Positions 6,104 to 14,404 of a stretch of 35,844 nt of DNA are shown here, one piece after another; the stretch's first letter is position 1, and every line of letters begins with the position of its first letter. This stretch comes from Acidobacteriaceae bacterium. Its GTDB lineage: Bacteria > Acidobacteriota > Terriglobia > Terriglobales > Acidobacteriaceae. The stretch spans positions 1-35,844 of the forward strand of contig JASHOQ010000126.1 in NCBI GenBank assembly GCA_030041045.1, written 5' to 3'. The notes under the pieces are model-generated. The model searched no databases, had not been told where the DNA came from, and saw only the letters and a list, made by a program, of their open reading frames with translations. A program made the translations under genes and the position numbers.

Positions 6104-8743
6104 ATGAATGTTTCTGAACTGCCCAAGCATTTTGACACCCAGGCGGCAGAGAGTTCCTGGCAGGCGCGCTGGCGCGAGCTGGGAGTCTATCGCTACGCTG
6201 AAGCAGCTCCGGGGCAGGAGCGGTTCGCCATCGATACGCCTCCGCCGACGGTGTCCGGCTCCCTGCACGTGGGCCATGTTTTTTCCTACACCCAGACCGA
6301 TCTGATTGCGCGCTTCGAGCGCATGCGCGGCAAGCGAGTCTTCTATCCCATGGGATGGGACGATAACGGGCTTCCGACGGAGAGGCGCGTACAGAACTAC
6401 TTCCACGTGCGCTGCAATCCGGGGTTGAAGTATGAGTCCGGCTTACAATTGCCTGACCCAGCCGATCCCAACTTCGACCCCAAATCGCCGCCCCAGGAGA
6501 TTTCCCGGCGCAATTTCATCGAGCTCTGCCTGCGCCTGACTGAGGAAGACGAAAAGAGCTTCAAGGCGCTGTGGGGCCGGCTGGGATTGTCGGTGGACTG
6601 GACGCAGGAGTACTCGACCATCGACCCGCGGTGCCGCCGGGCCGCGCAGCGCAGCTTCCTCGATTTGTGGCGCAAGGGGCACATCTACAGCGTGGAAGCG
6701 CCAACCATGTGGGACGTGGATTTCCAGACCGCGGTGGCCCAGGCCGAAGTGGAAGACCGCAAAATCGGCGGGCATTTCCATCACCTCCGCTTTGCAGTGG
6801 AGGGCAGCCCGATCGGTTCCAAAATCGACATCTTTACCATTGCCACCACGCGGCCCGAACTGCTCCCGGCGTGCGTGGGCGTCACTGCGCATCCGGACGA
6901 CGCGCGCTTTCGGCATCTCTTCGGCAAGCGCGCCCTCACGCCGCTCTTCGGCGTGCCCGTTCCCATCTTCCCCTCCGATCTTGCCGACCCGGAAAAGGGC
7001 ACAGGCATCCTGATGGTCTGCACCTTCGGCGACGCCACCGACGTTCGCTGGTGGCGCGAACAGAACCTTGCCAACCGGCAGATTCTCGGCCGCAACGGAC
7101 GGTTGCTCGCCGTCGAGTTTGGCCAGCCCAACTGGCCCTCGGTCGACCCGCAGCGGGCGAACCTGCTTTATTCGGAATTGTCCGGCAAAAACGTAAAGCA
7201 GGCGCGCCGGCTGATTGTCGAGCAGCTGCGCGCTCCGGATGAGGCTGTCTTGCGCGGCCAGGCGCCGCTCGAGCGCGAACCCGCGCCCATCGAGCACCCG
7301 GTCAAGTTTTTCGAGAAAGGCGACCAGCCCCTCGAGTTCATCACCACCAAGCAGTTCTTCGTTCGCCTTCTGGATAAGAAGCCCATGCTGCTCGAGGCCG
7401 GCGATCGCATTCAATGGCATCCGGAGTTCATGCGCCACCGGTACCGCGTGTGGACGGAGAACCTTGCCTTCGATTGGGCCATCTCGCGCCAGCGCTACTT
7501 CGGGGTTCCGTTTCCGGTGTGGTATCCCATCAGCGCGGCGGGCGAGGCGGATTACGCCAACCCGATTGTGGCCGAGGAGGAAAGCCTGCCGCTCGATCCG
7601 GCCGATGCTGCGCCGCCGGGATTCAATGAAGGCCAGCGCGGAAAACCGAATGGATTCGTCGCCGAAGCCGACGTCTTCGATACCTGGTTCACCTCTTCGC
7701 TCACGCCCATGATTGCCAGCGGATGGGGCGAGCAGCCGGATCGATTCCGCACGCTTTTTCCCATGGATTTGCGACCGCAGAGCCATGAGATTATCCGCAC
7801 CTGGGCCTTTTACACCATCGTCAAGGCCTGCCTGCACGAAGACCGGATTCCCTGGAAAAACGTGGCCATCTCCGGCTGGATTCTCGATCCCGACCGCAAG
7901 AAAATGTCAAAGAGCCGCGGCAATGTCATCACGCCCATGCACTTGCTGGACGAATACGGCTCCGATGCCGTGCGCTACTGGGCTGCCGGCGCGGGCCTGG
8001 GCGCTGACACCGCCTTCGACGTCAATGTTCTGAAGGTGGGCAAGAGGCTCGTGACCAAGCTCTTCAATGCGTCCAAGTTTGTCCTGGGAAAAGAAGGCGT
8101 GCCCGGGCCGATCGTCTACCCCATGGATCGCGTTTTCCTTTTGCGGTTGCGGGACCTGGTGCGCAACGCCACTCGCCACCTCGAGAACTACGAGCACCAG
8201 CAGGCGCTGGCTGAGACGGAGCGGTTCTTCTGGACGGCGTTTACCGATTCTTATATCGAAATGAGCCGCGCGCGAACCCAGGGGACGCAGGGTGCCGAGG
8301 CGCAGGGCTCCGCGCTGACAACACTGCGCATTGCGCTCAGCGTTTTCCTGCGGCTGTTTGCGCCGTTTTTACCCTACATCACGGATGAAGTCTGGTCCTG
8401 GACCTGCGCCGAAGAGACCGGATGCGCCAGCATTCATGCGTCTGCGTGGCCCTCTGAGGCGGATTTCCCCGAGCTGCCCGCGGACGGGAACGAAGGCATC
8501 TTCGACATCGCCCTGGAAGCACTGTATGCCATTAACCGCAGCCGGACCGCAGCCGGCGTTTCCACCGCGCGCGAGATCAAAACCGCAACGCTGGCCGCCA
8601 AGCCGGATGCCTTTCCCCTTCTCCAAGCTGCGTGCGAAGATATTCGCCTGGCGGTGCGAGCCGGCGAACTGCTGGCGGTCGAAGAGCCGCAGCTCGACGG
8701 GGCGGGAATTGAGGTGCGGCAAATCGAGTTTGTCTCTGCCTGA
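6104..8743 (+). CDS. valS: valyl-tRNA synthetase
   Basis: This class I synthetase charges tRNA-Val. The HIGH motif is HVGH at residues 55-58, and KMSKS is at about 600-604. ATG 6104 gives 879 residues. The active-site region reads PMGWDDNGLPTERRVQNYF, the form seen in the actinobacterial/rickettsial/archaeal-like branch of ValRS rather than the E. coli-like branch. The editing domain (about 210-330) and anticodon-binding domain (about 670-830) are present. The end lacks the long coiled-coil arm typical of E. coli-like ValRS. The frame is open to a TTG at 6053, which lies too close to AAGGAG for normal initiation, so I prefer 6104, although its own ribosome binding site is weak. Confidence 0.95.
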   Translation: MNVSELPKHFDTQAAESSWQARWRELGVYRYAEAAPGQERFAIDTPPPTVSGSLHVGHVFSYTQTDLIARFERMRGKRVFYPMGWDDNGLPTERRVQNYFHVRCNPGLKYESGLQLPDPADPNFDPKSPPQEISRRNFIELCLRLTEEDEKSFKALWGRLGLSVDWTQEYSTIDPRCRRAAQRSFLDLWRKGHIYSVEAPTMWDVDFQTAVAQAEVEDRKIGGHFHHLRFAVEGSPIGSKIDIFTIATTRPELLPACVGVTAHPDDARFRHLFGKRALTPLFGVPVPIFPSDLADPEKGTGILMVCTFGDATDVRWWREQNLANRQILGRNGRLLAVEFGQPNWPSVDPQRANLLYSELSGKNVKQARRLIVEQLRAPDEAVLRGQAPLEREPAPIEHPVKFFEKGDQPLEFITTKQFFVRLLDKKPMLLEAGDRIQWHPEFMRHRYRVWTENLAFDWAISRQRYFGVPFPVWYPISAAGEADYANPIVAEEESLPLDPADAAPPGFNEGQRGKPNGFVAEADVFDTWFTSSLTPMIASGWGEQPDRFRTLFPMDLRPQSHEIIRTWAFYTIVKACLHEDRIPWKNVAISGWILDPDRKKMSKSRGNVITPMHLLDEYGSDAVRYWAAGAGLGADTAFDVNVLKVGKRLVTKLFNASKFVLGKEGVPGPIVYPMDRVFLLRLRDLVRNATRHLENYEHQQALAETERFFWTAFTDSYIEMSRARTQGTQGAEAQGSALTTLRIALSVFLRLFAPFLPYITDEVWSWTCAEETGCASIHASAWPSEADFPELPADGNEGIFDIALEALYAINRSRTAAGVSTAREIKTATLAAKPDAFPLLQAACEDIRLAVRAGELLAVEEPQLDGAGIEVRQIEFVSA

Positions 8744-8750
8744 GGGAGGA

Positions 8751-9488
8751 ATGCCCTGCGTCTGTCCGCAATGCACATCGCATGCTCAGACCCTCGGTCT
8801 CGACGCGCCGCCCGCGTCCCGCGCCGTTCTGCGAAAGGCCTTCAAGGCCACGGCAAAGCTCTGGCACCCTGACCGCTTCGAAGCCGACCCCGCGAAGCGT
8901 CTCCAAGCGGAAGAGAAATTCAAAATGATTCAGGCAGCCAGTGCCGCGCTCCTCGAGCACTTCGAGAATCCCGTCGAACTGCCCATGGAGCCCCCGGCCG
9001 GCGACCTCTTCACCCAGCCCGCGCGCGCGGATGACGAGCCGCGCATCCACTTCCATGGCGCCCATGGCTGCTACACCGAGGAGGATTTTCCGCCCGCAGC
9101 GCTTGAGATCGTCTGGCGCCATGTGCACGAACCGGATCGCGCTCTTGCCATGGTCGATCTGTCGCGCCACGGCTCGCCGCTGGGCGACCTGTCGCAATTC
9201 ATCCTCTTCACCCGGCAGGCAATCTACGTCCGGGACATGCACGGCATCCTGCTGCTGCTCTGGTACGACGATCTGGGCGAGGTGCGCTTCGTTGACCGGC
9301 GCAGGCAGGGGAAGCTGCCCCTGTGGCATCGCTTCATTGAGAGAATCTCGGGCACGGAGCAGAAATACTCGCTCCAGATCTACCGCCGCGATGGGAGCCT
9401 GTTTTACTCGATCGCCGATCGGGCGGATGACAGTGTGAAAGGAGCCATTTATAACTTTCTTCAGCAAAAGAGGCCCGCGCCGCATTGA
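8751..9488 (+). CDS. J-domain protein with an unrecognised C-terminal domain
   Basis: The 245-residue product begins seven bases after the valS stop with GAGGGAGGA just before ATG. Residues about 12-75 form a DnaJ-like domain with the HPD tripeptide at 39-41 (KLWHPDRFEADP). The first residues contain CVCPQC, possibly a metal knuckle. Residues about 125-240 are rich in beta strand (FILFTRQAIYVRDMHGILLL, then SLQIYRRDGSLFYSI) and might be a PH-like fold, which I cannot confirm. J-domains recruit and stimulate Hsp70 (DnaK). The client and cellular role are unknown. It is probably co-transcribed with valS. Confidence 0.75.
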   Translation: MPCVCPQCTSHAQTLGLDAPPASRAVLRKAFKATAKLWHPDRFEADPAKRLQAEEKFKMIQAASAALLEHFENPVELPMEPPAGDLFTQPARADDEPRIHFHGAHGCYTEEDFPPAALEIVWRHVHEPDRALAMVDLSRHGSPLGDLSQFILFTRQAIYVRDMHGILLLLWYDDLGEVRFVDRRRQGKLPLWHRFIERISGTEQKYSLQIYRRDGSLFYSIADRADDSVKGAIYNFLQQKRPAPH

Positions 9489-9531
9489 GGCCCCTGCCCG
9501 CAGGTTGACAGCGTCGATCCGGGCACGAAAA

Positions 9532-9563
9532 ACTGACCACTGACAACTGTTCACTGACCACTG
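9532..9563. repeat. degenerate tandem repeat ACTGACC/ACTGACA upstream of nadC
   Basis: CACTGAC-type units are repeated four to five times immediately before the nadC start codon, occupying the position where a ribosome binding site is expected. It is a different unit from the GCAAGTCA repeats at 1577 and 17459. Confidence 0.6.
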
Positions 9564-9567
9564 CCTC

Positions 9568-10458
9568 ATGGACTGGAAATCCCACCGCATCGACGCACTG
9601 CTCGAGCAGGCCCTGATGGAAGACAAGGCCGCGGGCGATGCCACCACCAATCTCACCATCGATCCCGACCTGCGCGCCTCGGCCTCCATCCTGGCCCGCG
9701 AGGAGCTGGTGGTCGCCGGCCTGGGCGCGGTGCCGCGCTTTCTTGAGATCTTTGCCCGCCTCGACCCGCGCCCGCAGGCGCACACGCGTTTTGAGGTGGT
9801 CAGCCATCCCGAGATTTTCGACGGCGTCCGCGTGCATCCCGGCCAGGTGCTCGCCGTCATCCGCCATAATGCCCGCGTGCTCCTGAGCTCGGAGCGCGTG
9901 ATTCTCAATCTCCTCCAGCACCTGAGCGGCATCGCCACGCTCACGCGCCGCTACGCTGACGCCGTTCAGGGCACGCCGGCGCGCGTGCTCGATACCCGCA
10001 AGACCGTCCCCGGCCTGCGCGCGCTGGAGAAATACGCCGTGCTCTGCGGCGGAGGCACCAATCACCGCATCGATCTCGCTTCCGGCATTCTCATCAAGAA
10101 CAACCACATCGCGCTCGGCGGGGGACTTAAGAATGTGCTGGCCAAAGCGCTTGAGGCGCGCAAACCGGGCCAGAGGGTGCAGATTGAAGTGCGCAATGCG
10201 CAGCAGCTTGAGGAAGCTCTCGCCGGCAGCGCCGAAGCCATCCTTTTCGACAACATGTCTCCCGCCCAGGTCAGGCAATCGATCGAGCGCATCAAGCGCG
10301 AAAATCGCTGGATTCCCACGGAAGCCTCGGGAGGCATCGTGCTCGACAACATCCGCGCCTACGCGGAAACCGGCGTCGACTTCATCAGCGTGGGCGCGCT
10401 TACGCATTCCGCCAAGGCCGCGGATATCTCCATGAGCATCACCGCGGAAACACGCTGA
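9568..10458 (+). CDS. nadC: nicotinate-nucleotide diphosphorylase (carboxylating)
   Basis: The enzyme converts quinolinate and PRPP to nicotinate mononucleotide in de novo NAD synthesis. The 296-residue length is normal. Family signatures include the N-terminal EDKAAGDATT, LLQHLSGIAT, the phosphoribosyl site LDTRKTVPGLR, GGGTNHRIDL, IKNNHIALGGG, the acidic FDNM, and EASGGI near the C terminus. It opens a same-strand run nadC-birA-coaX-unknown-methyltransferase with very short gaps. A tandem repeat rather than a clear ribosome binding site lies directly upstream, so the ATG at 9568 rests on homology. Confidence 0.95.
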   Translation: MDWKSHRIDALLEQALMEDKAAGDATTNLTIDPDLRASASILAREELVVAGLGAVPRFLEIFARLDPRPQAHTRFEVVSHPEIFDGVRVHPGQVLAVIRHNARVLLSSERVILNLLQHLSGIATLTRRYADAVQGTPARVLDTRKTVPGLRALEKYAVLCGGGTNHRIDLASGILIKNNHIALGGGLKNVLAKALEARKPGQRVQIEVRNAQQLEEALAGSAEAILFDNMSPAQVRQSIERIKRENRWIPTEASGGIVLDNIRAYAETGVDFISVGALTHSAKAADISMSITAETR

Positions 10459-10484
10459 GGCGCGCCCGAGGCACACACTGACGC

Positions 10485-11273
10485 ATGTACGATCTCGCTG
10501 CGCTTGACCGGGAGCTTCGAAATACCACTTTCGCCGGAAAAATTCACTTTTCCGCGGTCACGAGCTCCACTAACCTCGATGCCCTGGCCGCGGCTCGCAA
10601 GAGTGCGCCGCACGGCTCAATTTGGCTGGCCGACGAGCAAACCGCCGGCCGCGGCCGCGGCGGCCACGCCTGGCACTCGGCCGCGGGCGAAGGACTCTAC
10701 GTCAGCGTTCTTCTGCGTCTCGCGCTGCCGGCCGCGCGTGTACAGCTCTTGCCGCTCGCTGCCGGCCTTGCCGCCGCAGAGGCCATTCGCCGAGTCTCCG
10801 GTCACGCCATCGATCTGCGCTGGCCCAACGATCTCCTCATCGGCCCAGCGAAAGCGGGCGGCATTTTAGTTGAAGCAATCACCAGCTCCAAAGAGCTGCC
10901 TCACGCAGTGGTAGTCGGCGTGGGCATCAACGTGCACCAGCGCAATTTTCCTTCCGGCCTCGCCACGCCGGCAACCTCGCTTGATTTGGCCGCCGGCCGC
11001 CGCATCAGCCGCCAGCCGCTGCTGGTCGCGTTGCTCCGATTTCTCGAGCGCGAGGTCCTGGCGCTTGCCGAAGATAAAGCGGCCTCCCTCATTCCCGCGC
11101 GCGTAGAAGCGGAATCCACCTGGGTTCGCGGCCGCCGCGTCCAAGTCCACGGACCGCAGGCCTGCACCGGTGTCACCGCCGGCCTTGATGAGCACGGATT
11201 CCTGCGCGTCGAAACTGCCACGGGGCTCATCACCGTGCGAACCGGCGGCATCCGCTCGCCCGGGATAGACTGA
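10485..11273 (+). CDS. birA: biotin--[acetyl-CoA-carboxylase] ligase, without DNA-binding domain
   Basis: The enzyme activates biotin and attaches it to the biotin carboxyl carrier protein. The 262 residues cover only the catalytic and C-terminal domains; the N-terminal helix-turn-helix of the bifunctional E. coli repressor is absent, so it is probably not an autorepressor. Visible signatures are the SSTNLDA start of the ligase fold, the biotinyl-AMP loop GRGRGGHAW, LRWPNDLLI, and KAGGILVE. It begins 26 nt after nadC and stops 4 nt before coaX, consistent with one transcript. Confidence 0.93.
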   Translation: MYDLAALDRELRNTTFAGKIHFSAVTSSTNLDALAAARKSAPHGSIWLADEQTAGRGRGGHAWHSAAGEGLYVSVLLRLALPAARVQLLPLAAGLAAAEAIRRVSGHAIDLRWPNDLLIGPAKAGGILVEAITSSKELPHAVVVGVGINVHQRNFPSGLATPATSLDLAAGRRISRQPLLVALLRFLEREVLALAEDKAASLIPARVEAESTWVRGRRVQVHGPQACTGVTAGLDEHGFLRVETATGLITVRTGGIRSPGID

Positions 11274-11277
11274 AAGC

Positions 11278-12249
11278 ATGCTCCTCGCGCTCGACGTCGG
11301 CAACACCAATACCGTCCTCGGCCTTTACCGCATTGACGGAACGGAGCCCGCCTCGGGGTCCCCCGCGACAGGTCTTGGTCGCGGGGGTGGAGAACCGGGG
11401 TCCCCCGCGACAGGTCTTGGTCGCGGGGGTGGAGAGCTTGTCGCCCACTGGCGCGTCACCACGCACCGCTCCCGCACCGTAGACGAGTACGGCGTTCTCT
11501 TCGTCAATCTCTTTGAGATGCACAGCCTCGCCACCACCCAGGTGACGCACATCATCATCGCCTCCGTGGTGCCGCCGGTCGACTCCACTCTGCGCCGCGT
11601 CTGCGAAAAGTACTTCCGCGTCGAGCCCATGTTCGTCGAGCCCGGCATCAAGACCGGCATGCCCATGCTCATTGACAACCCCACCGAGCTCGGCGCCGAC
11701 CGCCTTGCCGATTGCGTCGCCGCCTTCGCGCGGTACGGCGGCCCGTGCATCGTGGTCGACTTCGGCACGGCCACCAAATTTGAAGTCGTGTCCGCGCGCG
11801 GCGAATATCTTGGCGGCGCCATTTCGCCCGGACTCGGCATCAGCGCCGACGCTCTTTTTAACCATGCCGCTCGCCTCACCCGCGTTGACATCCGGCGCCC
11901 CGGCAAGGTCATCGGCACCAACACCGTCGGCCATCTGCAAAGCGGCATCTTCTTCGGCTACATCGGCCTCGTCGACGGCATCATCGAGCGCATCCTCGGC
12001 GAACTTGGCCCCCAGCCGCAGCAGCCGCGCATCATTGCCACCGGCGGCCTGGCGCGCATGATCGCTCCCGATTCGCGCTACATCCAGGAGATCGACGAGA
12101 TGCTCACCCTCGACGGCCTGCGCATCCTCTTCGAGCGCAACCGCGGGGTGCGCCCGCGCGGCCGCGGCCAGAGCGACCGGCCCGTCGCCGAAGCCTCGCG
12201 CAGCGCGGCACAACCAGCCGTCGCCGTTGCCCAGGAACGGAAGCCGTGA
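11278..12249 (+). CDS. coaX: type III pantothenate kinase with an in-frame repeat insertion
   Basis: CoaX phosphorylates pantothenate, the first step of CoA synthesis. The acetate/sugar kinase fold shows as LALDVGNTNTVLG at the N terminus, TELGADRLAD, VVDFGTATKFE and GGAISPGLGIS. Residues 27-54 are two perfect-frame copies of a 14-residue unit (GSPATGLGRGGGE plus one variable residue) inserted between the first strand and LVAHWRV; ordinary CoaX has only a short loop here. A basic, low-complexity tail of about 40 residues extends the C terminus. The gene starts four bases after birA. Confidence 0.93.
   Translation: MLLALDVGNTNTVLGLYRIDGTEPASGSPATGLGRGGGEPGSPATGLGRGGGELVAHWRVTTHRSRTVDEYGVLFVNLFEMHSLATTQVTHIIIASVVPPVDSTLRRVCEKYFRVEPMFVEPGIKTGMPMLIDNPTELGADRLADCVAAFARYGGPCIVVDFGTATKFEVVSARGEYLGGAISPGLGISADALFNHAARLTRVDIRRPGKVIGTNTVGHLQSGIFFGYIGLVDGIIERILGELGPQPQQPRIIATGGLARMIAPDSRYIQEIDEMLTLDGLRILFERNRGVRPRGRGQSDRPVAEASRSAAQPAVAVAQERKP
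11355..11438. repeat. two tandem 42-nt palindromic units inside coaX
   Basis: Units 11355-11396 and 11397-11438 are identical over their first 39 bases. Each contains CCCCCGCGAC and GTCGCGGGGG as hairpin arms around a nine-base loop. Because the unit is 42 nt (14 codons), the reading frame of coaX is kept. Confidence 0.9.
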
Positions 12250-12258
12250 GGCTTCGCC

Positions 12259-13002
12259 GTGCGCAATTACTTCAACTACTTCACTGAAATCGAGGAGCGC
12301 TTTCAGCAGCGCCGCGGATCGATTCTTTTGCTCTCCACGCTCGACTGGGCGCTGATTGAAACCTGGCGCGAGGCCGGCATTCCCCTTGAAGCCGTATTGC
12401 GCGGCATCGATGCCGCCTTCGACCGCTACGAAACTCGCCAGAAGCGGGCGCGCATGCGCCGCATCAATGGCCTCGCGTGGTGCGCGCAGGCGGTGATGGA
12501 AGCGGCCATCGAGTTGAGCGAGGCCGCTGCAGGCTCGTCTCCCTCCGTCGCGTCGCCACAGGAATCCGGCTTTGAGCGCGAGCGCGTGGCCGAGCATCTC
12601 CAGTCGGCTGCCACTGCGCTCCATGCCGCCGCCGTCGCCCCCGAAGCCTGCGCAGCGACCGCCGCGCGCCTGCGCGAGCTCGCCACCGATCTGCGCGCAC
12701 CCATTCATGAGGAGACGAATTCCACTCACCCCAATTCCGCCAATCTTGAAGCGGCCAGGCTCGAAGAACTGGAGCGCTCGCTCACCGTTCTCGAAGAAAA
12801 ACTCTTCGCGGCGCTTACTGCCGCAGCGCCGGAAGACTTGCTCGTGGCCCTGAAGGAGCACGCCGCCCGCGAGCTCGCGCCCTACCGCAGTCGCATGGGC
12901 GCCGTGCAGTTGCGCCAGGTGGAGCGCCAGTTCGTGCAGAAGCAGCTGCTCGTCCATTACAGTCTGCCGCGCCTGAGCCTCTTTTACATGAGCCAGCAAT
13001 GA
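12259..13002 (+). CDS. unknown helical protein in the cofactor/methyltransferase run
   Basis: The 247-residue frame starts at GTG 12259, preceded by GAGG eight bases upstream, nine bases after coaX. Its ATGA overlap with the next gene supports translation. I do not recognise a family. The sequence is predicted largely alpha-helical and charged, starting with NYFNYFTEIEERFQQRRG and WALIETWREAGIPLEAVLRGID, with a later segment RELAPYRSRMGAVQLRQVERQF. There is no signal peptide or membrane segment. A link to the RNA methyltransferase is suggested only by the coupling. Confidence 0.75.
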   Translation: MRNYFNYFTEIEERFQQRRGSILLLSTLDWALIETWREAGIPLEAVLRGIDAAFDRYETRQKRARMRRINGLAWCAQAVMEAAIELSEAAAGSSPSVASPQESGFERERVAEHLQSAATALHAAAVAPEACAATAARLRELATDLRAPIHEETNSTHPNSANLEAARLEELERSLTVLEEKLFAALTAAAPEDLLVALKEHAARELAPYRSRMGAVQLRQVERQFVQKQLLVHYSLPRLSLFYMSQQ

Positions 13003-14324
13003 AGTGCCGTCCGCTGAAACCTACGCAGCCGCGCGCGAAAAAAGCCGCGCCCGCCGCGCCCCTTCGTCTCGTCACTCTTGAAAAACCCGTCTACGGCGGC
13101 GCCTTTCTCGCGCGCGATCAGGGCAAAGCCCTGTTTATCCCTCTCGCGCTGCCCGGCGAGCAGGCGCGCGTCCAAATCGTCGAAGAGAAAAAGAGCTACG
13201 CCGCCGCGGAAGTCGTCCAGATCGTCGCGCCCGCTCCGGAACGCGTCGCTCCTGCGTGCGCGCACTTCGGTGCCTGCGGAGGCTGCCAATACCAGCACGC
13301 GAGCTACGAAGCCCAGCTCAGCTTCAAGCAGTCGATCCTGCGCGAAACGCTGGAGCGCGCCGGCATGCGCGCCCCGGATGCGATCCCAACGTTCTCCGCG
13401 TCGCCATGGGAGTATCGCAACCGCATCCGCCTCGCCTTCGATGCCGAGGGTAATCCCGGCTATCGTGGCCGCCGCTCCCATGCCATTGTCCCCGTTTCCG
13501 AATGCCCCATCGCCGCGTCCCTGCTGGTGCGCGCCGCGCTTGCCGCCGGCGAAATGGTCCGCCGCCAGCCGCGCGATCGGAGACCGGCCGAGCTCTCCCT
13601 CTTCTGCGATGCCGAAGAAACTTCCCTCCTTGCCGGCCTTTCTGCGCCGCAGCCGGCAAAATTTCCCTTCGACGAATTCTGCCGCGCGCTCGCGGAGCGC
13701 ATCCCGCAACTCATCGGAGCCGAGCTCGCAACGGAAGCTGGCCCCGGCGGCCATCCGCGCACGCTCGCCCGCTGGGGCGCATCCTCGCTCACCTATCGCA
13801 CCGCCGGCTTTGCTTATCGCGTCGATCACGGCGCCTTTTTTCAGGTCAACCGCTGGCTCGTCGACGCGCTCGTCGAGCACGTGCTCGCCGACGCACGCGG
13901 CGCGCTCGCCTGGGATCTCTTCGCCGGCGTCGGTCTCTTCGCGCGGGCGCTCGCCTCCCGCTTCACCCGCGTCCTCGCCGTTGAACCCGCGCCTTCCGCT
14001 TCCGCCGCACTCGCGCAGAATCTCGCCGGAACCAACGCGGAAATCCTTCGCGCCACAACCCTCGACTTTCTGCGCCGCGCGCATGGCCGGCGGCCCGAGC
14101 TGATCGTGGTCGACCCTCCGCGCACTGGCCTGGGCGCCGAAACCACCGCCCTGCTCGCGCAGATCGGCGCGCCCACGCTGGTCTACGTCTCCTGCGATCC
14201 CGCAACCCTGGCGCGCGACCTGCGCCCGCTCCTCGCCTCCGGCTATTCCATCGGCGTAATCGCGCTTGCCGACCTTTTCCCGCAGACTTTTCACATTGAA
14301 GCCGTCGTCCACCTGTGCCGCTGA
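12999..14324 (+). CDS. RlmD/TrmA-family SAM-dependent 5-methyluridine RNA methyltransferase
   Basis: The 441-residue product has a TRAM-like N-terminal segment (about 22-80), a [4Fe-4S] cysteine set (C87, C93, C96 in CAHFGACGGC, and C169 in SECP), and a C-terminal Rossmann methyltransferase domain: WDLFAGVGLFA for SAM, VVDPPRTGLG, and YVSCDPATLARDL with the catalytic cysteine. The family methylates U1939 or U747 of 23S rRNA, or U54 of tRNA; I cannot tell which from sequence alone. It overlaps the preceding gene by 4 nt (ATGA), indicating translational coupling. Confidence 0.9.
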   Translation: MKCRPLKPTQPRAKKAAPAAPLRLVTLEKPVYGGAFLARDQGKALFIPLALPGEQARVQIVEEKKSYAAAEVVQIVAPAPERVAPACAHFGACGGCQYQHASYEAQLSFKQSILRETLERAGMRAPDAIPTFSASPWEYRNRIRLAFDAEGNPGYRGRRSHAIVPVSECPIAASLLVRAALAAGEMVRRQPRDRRPAELSLFCDAEETSLLAGLSAPQPAKFPFDEFCRALAERIPQLIGAELATEAGPGGHPRTLARWGASSLTYRTAGFAYRVDHGAFFQVNRWLVDALVEHVLADARGALAWDLFAGVGLFARALASRFTRVLAVEPAPSASAALAQNLAGTNAEILRATTLDFLRRAHGRRPELIVVDPPRTGLGAETTALLAQIGAPTLVYVSCDPATLARDLRPLLASGYSIGVIALADLFPQTFHIEAVVHLCR

Positions 14325-14404
14325 CCCGCCCGATCTGAAAACTTTGTCCGCCGCTGTTTGCAAAGCTTTGCTACGCTTATTCTCAAACTCCCCAACCAGG
14401 CGGA

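Noticed and set aside
6443..7837. 464-residue minus-strand open frame opposite valS
   Set aside because: It lies wholly inside valS, which has all class I synthetase motifs.
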